Assembly: GCA_963803545.1 (NCBI GenBank)
Contig: CAWDMX010000004.1
Coordinates: 992,001 to 1,056,000, forward strand
Reading direction: 5' to 3'
Source of the DNA: Legionella_C sp963803545
Lineage (GTDB): Bacteria > Pseudomonadota > Gammaproteobacteria > Legionellales > Legionellaceae
Length of the DNA: 64,000 nt
In this document: positions 59,953 to 64,000 of the stretch, piece by piece
Position numbering within the stretch: the first letter of the stretch is position 1
How the letters are laid out: each line of letters opens with the position of its first letter
Translations under genes and position numbers: made by a program
The notes under the pieces: model-generated
The model's input: the letters and a program-made list of their open reading frames with translations, nothing else
What the model was told of the DNA's origin: nothing
The model's database searches: none

Positions 59953-61388
59953 GCGGTTCCACCAACAGTCAAGGCGTCTATTTTAAGCGTTGGCTGGCCA
60001 ACGCCCACAGGCACCGATTGCCCATCTTTCCCGCACACACCAATTCCACTATCCAGTGCTAAGTCGTTGCCTATCATACTAATTTTTTTCATCACTTCAG
60101 GCCCATTTCCTATTAAGGTTGCGCCTTTAACGGGACGTGTAATTTTACCGTTTTCAATTAAATACGCCTCGCTTGCTGAAAAAACAAATTGGCCGGAGGT
60201 AATATCAACTTGACCTCCGCCAAAATTAACCGCGTACAACCCTTTTTTTACCGTTTTAATGATCTCTTCAGGATGGTAATTTCCAGCGAGCATATAGGTG
60301 TTTGTCATCCGTGGCATGGGTAGATGCGCGTACGATTCCCGACGACAATTGCCGGTTGTTTGCATTCCCATAAGTTTAGCGTTTAATTTATCTTGCATGT
60401 AATTAACTAAGCGGCCGTCTTCAATCAAAGTTGTGCATTGACCTGGAGTGCCTTCATCATCAATCGTAATAGAACCGCGTCTATCGACCATTGTCCCGTT
60501 GTCAACAACCGTCACTCCTTTAGCGGCAACTTGCTCGCCCATTTTTCCAGAAAAAGCGGACAAACCTTTGCGATTAAAGTCTCCCTCTAAACCGTGGCCC
60601 ACGGCCTCATGCAGTAATACGCCCGGCCAACCTGGGCCAAGAACTACCGGCATTGTACCTGCGGGAGCCGGTTCGGCATCCAAACTAATAAGAGCCTCTC
60701 GAACAGCTTCACGGGCGTATTCCAGCGCCTTATCCTTGGTCACAAAATACGAATAAGCAACACGTCCCCCACCGCCTGAACGAGCGCTTTCGCGCCTTCC
60801 ATTTTTGTCTTCAACTAAAACACTCACGTTCACACTCACAAGAGGCCGAACGTCCGCTACTAAACGCCCGCCCACACTTGCAATCATCACCACTTCATAG
60901 CTGCCACTTAACGAGGCGTTCACTTGTATGACCCGTGGGTCAACAGCGCGCGCTAGTTTATCAATTGATTCCAATAAATTAATTTTTTCGTATTTACTCA
61001 TACTGTCAATTGGATTTAGAGAGGCGTATTGCGGCGTACCGTTTGACTTAATGGGGATTGTTTGGAAGGGTTTTGACGCGGATAACGCAATTGATTTTGC
61101 TGCGTCTACCGCCCGCTCCAGCGTTGGTATGTGCAAATTATCACAATGGGCATAGCCTGTTTTATCGCCGCATACGGCTCGAATACCCACGCCTTTATCA
61201 ATTGAAAAGGCCCCACTTTTAACCTCAGAGTCTTCCAGGTACCAGGCTTCATGACTGGTTGTTTGAAAATACAAATCCGCATCATCAATTGGCCCACCCA
61301 CAATTGAGTGGACTAGTTTTTCAATGGCTAACTCATCCAGTGCGCTGGATTTTAAAATTAATTCTTTGGCTATTGCTAAAGAGGTCAT
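59949..61388 (-). CDS. tldD: Metalloprotease TldD
   Basis: The protein has 479 aa from ATG at 61388, behind AAAGGAACGGAT; a TTG 15 bp upstream is less likely. TldD with TldE (PmbA) forms a protease that cuts peptides such as microcin B17 precursor and CcdA. The metal motif HEAVGHGLEGDFNRKG is present, along with GPGWPGVLLHEAVGHG and the glycine-rich QTTGNCRRESYAHLPMPRMTN near the C-terminus. The partner TldE is not in the window. It follows the nitrilase-family gene by 11 bp. Confidence 0.95.
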   Translation of the reverse strand: MTSLAIAKELILKSSALDELAIEKLVHSIVGGPIDDADLYFQTTSHEAWYLEDSEVKSGAFSIDKGVGIRAVCGDKTGYAHCDNLHIPTLERAVDAAKSIALSASKPFQTIPIKSNGTPQYASLNPIDSMSKYEKINLLESIDKLARAVDPRVIQVNASLSGSYEVVMIASVGGRLVADVRPLVSVNVSVLVEDKNGRRESARSGGGGRVAYSYFVTKDKALEYAREAVREALISLDAEPAPAGTMPVVLGPGWPGVLLHEAVGHGLEGDFNRKGLSAFSGKMGEQVAAKGVTVVDNGTMVDRRGSITIDDEGTPGQCTTLIEDGRLVNYMQDKLNAKLMGMQTTGNCRRESYAHLPMPRMTNTYMLAGNYHPEEIIKTVKKGLYAVNFGGGQVDITSGQFVFSASEAYLIENGKITRPVKGATLIGNGPEVMKKISMIGNDLALDSGIGVCGKDGQSVPVGVGQPTLKIDALTVGGTA

Positions 61389-61399
61389 ATCCGTTCCTT

Positions 61400-62209
61400 T
61401 CAATTTTCTAAAACATGATGTTCGTTCGTTGGGAATTGCTTTCTTATTTTCTGTACATACTCTAAGTCAATGACCGCAGACGCTACACCTACCTCATCTA
61501 AAAGTCTACCTAATTTCCTACCCCAGGGATCTATTATAATAGAGTTACCGAAAGTTTGGCGCCCATTCTGGTGCTCTCCAACCTGATTTGACGCTAAAAC
61601 GTAAGCTAAATTCTCAATAGCGCGAGCGTGCAACAAAAAATACCAATGCGCCGCACCTGTTTTAGCCGTGAATGCCGAGGGTATTGCAAACACTTCCGCA
61701 CCTTTTACGGTTAATTGACGATACAGTTCTGGAAAACGCAAATCATAGCAAATACTCAATCCTAGGCGGCCAATAGGTGTATCCACGACGACGGTGTTTT
61801 TTCCAGGCTCGATTGTTTTTGATTCAAGATAGCGCTCCGTAGTTCCTAGATTAACATCAAAAAGATGGATTTTATCGTAGCGCCCCGCAAGTTTTCCGCC
61901 GTTGTCGTACACAAGGCATGCAGACCTCACACGTTTGTTTTCACTTTTTAAAACTATCGAGCCGGCAACAATCCAAATATTGTATTTTACCGCCCAAGCG
62001 CTGACAGTTTTTTGGATAAAACCTTGATTAACTGCTTCGGCAATTGCTAACTTATCGCAATCATTGAACCCCATGAAACAAAAATTCTCAGGTAACAGCA
62101 CCAACTTAGCCTCTTTCTCACAAGCTGCACGCACCAATTTCTCCGCGCGTCGCAAGTTTTGCAAAACTTCCGCTCCCGAAGTCATTTGAATAACGGCGAC
62201 CGTCGTCAT
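61400..62209 (-). CDS. Carbon-nitrogen hydrolase (nitrilase superfamily)
   Basis: The protein has about 269 aa from ATG at 62209. The catalytic triad is visible: Glu in LVLLPENFCFMG, Lys in GRYDKIHLFDV and Cys in LGLSICYDLRFPELYR. The pattern matches the Nit1/YbeM/deaminated-glutathione amidase group. Such enzymes hydrolyse amides in the cytoplasm; deaminated glutathione is the likely but unproven substrate. It is upstream of tldD, and yhdP-nit-tldD order is common in gammaproteobacteria. Confidence 0.92.
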   Translation of the reverse strand: MTTVAVIQMTSGAEVLQNLRRAEKLVRAACEKEAKLVLLPENFCFMGFNDCDKLAIAEAVNQGFIQKTVSAWAVKYNIWIVAGSIVLKSENKRVRSACLVYDNGGKLAGRYDKIHLFDVNLGTTERYLESKTIEPGKNTVVVDTPIGRLGLSICYDLRFPELYRQLTVKGAEVFAIPSAFTAKTGAAHWYFLLHARAIENLAYVLASNQVGEHQNGRQTFGNSIIIDPWGRKLGRLLDEVGVASAVIDLEYVQKIRKQFPTNEHHVLEN

Positions 62210-62304
62210 AAAATACACTCAAACGGTGTAGAGTACTTGAAAAACAAACCCGTTACCCCCATTATATATGCTAAACTAAGAAGTATAATCCTTAGGAGTT
62301 ACCG

Positions 62305-62979
62305 ATGAACAGAGATAATGTCACAATTTTAAATCAAAGCAATGAATCCGTCTTAGCCACGAATAAAGTGCTGCGTAATACTTACATGCTTTTAGGGCTC
62401 ACCTTCCTTTTTAGCGCTCTAACGGCATACGCATCCGCTGCACTGCAGGTAAGACCTATGAACCCCTTGTTAATGATAGTAGGCGTATATGGGTTAATGT
62501 TTGCAACTCAAGCATTACGAAATTCGGTTTGGGGGTTGGTCAGCGTCTTTGCTTTCACAGGTTTTCTAGGCTATACCCTAGGGCCTATTTTAAATCTTTA
62601 TATCGCTAATTACTCAAACGGCGCGCAATTAATTGGAACAGCCTTAGGCGGTACCGGTATTATTTTCTTTTCTTTATCCGCTTATGCTTTAACCACTCGA
62701 AAAGACTTTAGTTTCTTAGGGGGATTTCTTTTTGTAGCCATGATGGTTGCTGTTCTTGCCATGGTTGCGGGTATATTCTTTCAGACGCCGGTTTTACAAT
62801 TAGCGGTATCCGCAGCCTTCGTGTTAATTTCTTCGGGTTTAATTTTATACCAAACCAGTGAAATCATTCATGCTGGCGAAACCAATTATATTTCGGCAAC
62901 TGTTGGGTTATTTGTTTCGATTTACAATTTGTTTTTAAGCCTGTTACAGTTGCTCGGCGCTTTTTCTGGTCGCGACTAA
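62305..62979 (+). CDS. Bax inhibitor-1 (BI-1/YccA) family membrane protein
   Basis: The protein has 224 aa with seven hydrophobic helices. The N-terminal cytoplasmic stretch VLATNKVLRNTYMLLGLTFLFSA and the C-terminal FVLISSGLILYQTSEIIHAGETNYISATVGLFVSIYNLFLSLLQLLG match the BI-1/YccA family, including the Asp/Glu-containing last helices. Bacterial members interact with the FtsH protease or act as pH-sensitive calcium leaks. TTAGGAGTTACCG precedes the ATG. It ends with a terminator shared with the convergent tadA. Confidence 0.93.
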   Translation: MNRDNVTILNQSNESVLATNKVLRNTYMLLGLTFLFSALTAYASAALQVRPMNPLLMIVGVYGLMFATQALRNSVWGLVSVFAFTGFLGYTLGPILNLYIANYSNGAQLIGTALGGTGIIFFSLSAYALTTRKDFSFLGGFLFVAMMVAVLAMVAGIFFQTPVLQLAVSAAFVLISSGLILYQTSEIIHAGETNYISATVGLFVSIYNLFLSLLQLLGAFSGRD

Positions 62980-62991
62980 CCGGTCTTAACG

Positions 62992-63456
62992 TTACTTACC
63001 GCGGTTTTCCGCGGTTTTTTTTCGAAAAAAATTAGTAATAAGTTCGGAACAAGAATGCTGCATAATTCCTTCATCAATACACACCTGATGATTTAATGGA
63101 AAACCACATAAGTAGTTAAATACGGAACCTGCCGCTCCTGTTTTAAAGTCACGACAGGAAAAAACAAGACGCGCAACCCGCGCGTGCACTAATGCGCCCG
63201 CACACATAACGCAGGGTTCCAATGTTACATACAACGTACTGTTGGCCAGTCGGTAATTCCCTAGCGCCTGGCCGGCGTTTCTTAGCGCGTTCATTTCAGC
63301 ATGCGCCGTAGGGTCGTGGTTCATACGTGATTGATTAAAACCACTGCCAATAATTTTATTCTGACAAACAACCACAGCACCTACAGGCACCTCACCTTTT
63401 TCTTGAGCAACAACAGCAAGCTTGTAAGCTTCGTTCATCCAATAAGTATCATTCAT
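62992..63456 (-). CDS. tadA: tRNA-specific adenosine deaminase TadA
   Basis: The protein has about 154 aa from ATG at 63456, which overlaps the guaA stop as ATGA. TadA converts A34 to inosine in tRNA-Arg(ACG). The zinc-binding deaminase motif is DPTAHAEMNALRNAG (His and catalytic Glu) with the PCVMCAG Cys pair; LYVTLEPCVMCAGALVHARV is diagnostic. Its 3' end carries the hairpin that also terminates the convergent BI-1 gene. Confidence 0.96.
   Translation of the reverse strand: MNDTYWMNEAYKLAVVAQEKGEVPVGAVVVCQNKIIGSGFNQSRMNHDPTAHAEMNALRNAGQALGNYRLANSTLYVTLEPCVMCAGALVHARVARLVFSCRDFKTGAAGSVFNYLCGFPLNHQVCIDEGIMQHSCSELITNFFRKKTAENRGK
62998..63022 (+). terminator. Terminator after the BI-1 family gene
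   Basis: ACCGCGG TTTT CCGCGGT is a perfect 7-bp stem followed by a run of eight T, 18 bp after the BI-1 gene stop. It overlaps the last codons of the convergent tadA gene. Confidence 0.85.
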
Positions 63457-64000
63457 TCCCACTCAATAGTTGCCGGCGGTTTTCCAGAAATATCGTAGGT
63501 TACCCTGGAAACAAATGAAACCTCGTTAATAATACGATTAGAGACTGTAGCTAAGAAATCCCAAGGCAGCTTGGACCAAACAGCCGTCATAAAATCAACA
63601 GTCTCAACAGCGCGTAAACAAATCACATAATCGTAACGACGCGAGTCGCCCATAACGCCGACGCTCTTAACGGGTAAAAAAACCGCAAAGGCTTGACTTG
63701 TTTTTAGGTATAAATCCGCACGATGTAATTCTTCGATGAAAATGGCATCCGCTTGACGCAAAATTGCAGCGTATTCTTTTTTTACTGCGCCTAAAATTCG
63801 TACGGCTAAACCCGGCCCTGGAAAAGGGTGCCGGTACACCATCGCATGAGGAAGACCCAGCTGCGTGCCAACTTTACGAACCTCATCTTTGAACAATAAG
63901 CGTAAGGGTTCCAATAGTTTCAGGTTCATTGTTTCAGGAAGCCCGCCAACATTATGATGCGATTTGATAACCTCAGCCCCCCCATTAATATGGGTTGCGG
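63453..64000 (-). CDS. guaA: GMP synthase (glutamine-hydrolysing), C-terminal part (partial)
   Basis: The frame is open from the window edge: ATHINGGAEVIKSHHNVGGL, then LKLLEPLRLLFKDEVRKVGTQLGLPHAMVYRHPFPGPGLAVRILG. It ends in PPATIEWE. These are the C-terminal ATP-pyrophosphatase and dimerisation segments of GuaA, which converts XMP to GMP using glutamine. The N-terminal amidotransferase part lies beyond the window. tadA overlaps its stop codon. Confidence 0.96.
   Translation of the reverse strand, partial: ATHINGGAEVIKSHHNVGGLPETMNLKLLEPLRLLFKDEVRKVGTQLGLPHAMVYRHPFPGPGLAVRILGAVKKEYAAILRQADAIFIEELHRADLYLKTSQAFAVFLPVKSVGVMGDSRRYDYVICLRAVETVDFMTAVWSKLPWDFLATVSNRIINEVSFVSRVTYDISGKPPATIEWE

Overview
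The window looks like the chromosome of an AT-rich, host-associated gammaproteobacterium close to the order Legionellales (Legionella/Coxiella/Berkiella-like). This placement is an inference. It rests on an isolated gspD-gspE pair, a DUF2232 membrane protein between rpsR and rplI, a FimV-TruA neighbourhood, FadIJ-like beta-oxidation genes, a thaumatin-like secreted protein and several orphan effector-like proteins. Conserved housekeeping genes alternate with surface or secreted proteins and decaying mobile DNA. No rRNA, CRISPR array, plasmid or phage replication module was seen.

Layout. 1-536 is the 3' end of a mannose-1-phosphate guanylyltransferase/mannose-6-phosphate isomerase gene. 789-2079 holds a leftward J-domain protein gene and a frameshifted membrane-protein gene. 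2218-3764 is an ISAs1-type transposase remnant split by an intact IS3-family element with CTAC target duplications. 3889-7425 encodes a Gly-rich autotransporter. 7976-11845 encodes the type II secretion secretin and ATPase. 11842-18265 runs leftward: cysS, glnS, truA and fimV, the last with a long tetrapeptide-repeat tract. 18492-24020 carries folD, malic enzyme, a HIT protein, a cold-shock protein, ferrochelatase and a DUF421 protein. 24390-26365 is the rpsF-rpsR-DUF2232-rplI operon. It is divergent from a CsrA-like gene overlapping a PAP2-family gene. 27647-31728 carries an L,D-transpeptidase and a fatty-acid oxidation pair. 31975-33773 carries a Spy-like protein, map and comEA.

34064-49321 is the accessory core. 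It contains an orphan 430-aa protein, a 507-codon gene broken by an in-frame TGA and by an IS4-superfamily element (TAGTA duplications), a small secreted Cys-containing protein and a second autotransporter with a G9 tract upstream. It also contains an outer-membrane-barrel plus thaumatin-like gene pair and a graveyard of methyltransferase, GNAT, IS3 and IS256 fragments. Three tRNA genes (Leu, Cys, Gly) close this segment. From 49844 to the end the content is mostly conserved: pgsA, a HAD phosphatase, rluC, rne, an orphan effector-like gene, a rhomboid protease, mfd, tldD, a nitrilase-family hydrolase, a Bax-inhibitor-1 family protein, tadA and the 3' part of guaA.

Taken together the window pairs envelope and secretion functions (two autotransporters, the T2SS core pair, FimV, an L,D-transpeptidase, a Spy-like chaperone, a beta-barrel and a thaumatin-like protein) with standard translation, RNA-processing and repair genes. 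Recent IS activity has inactivated several accessory genes. All family assignments come from reading motifs in the translated sequence; no database search was run.
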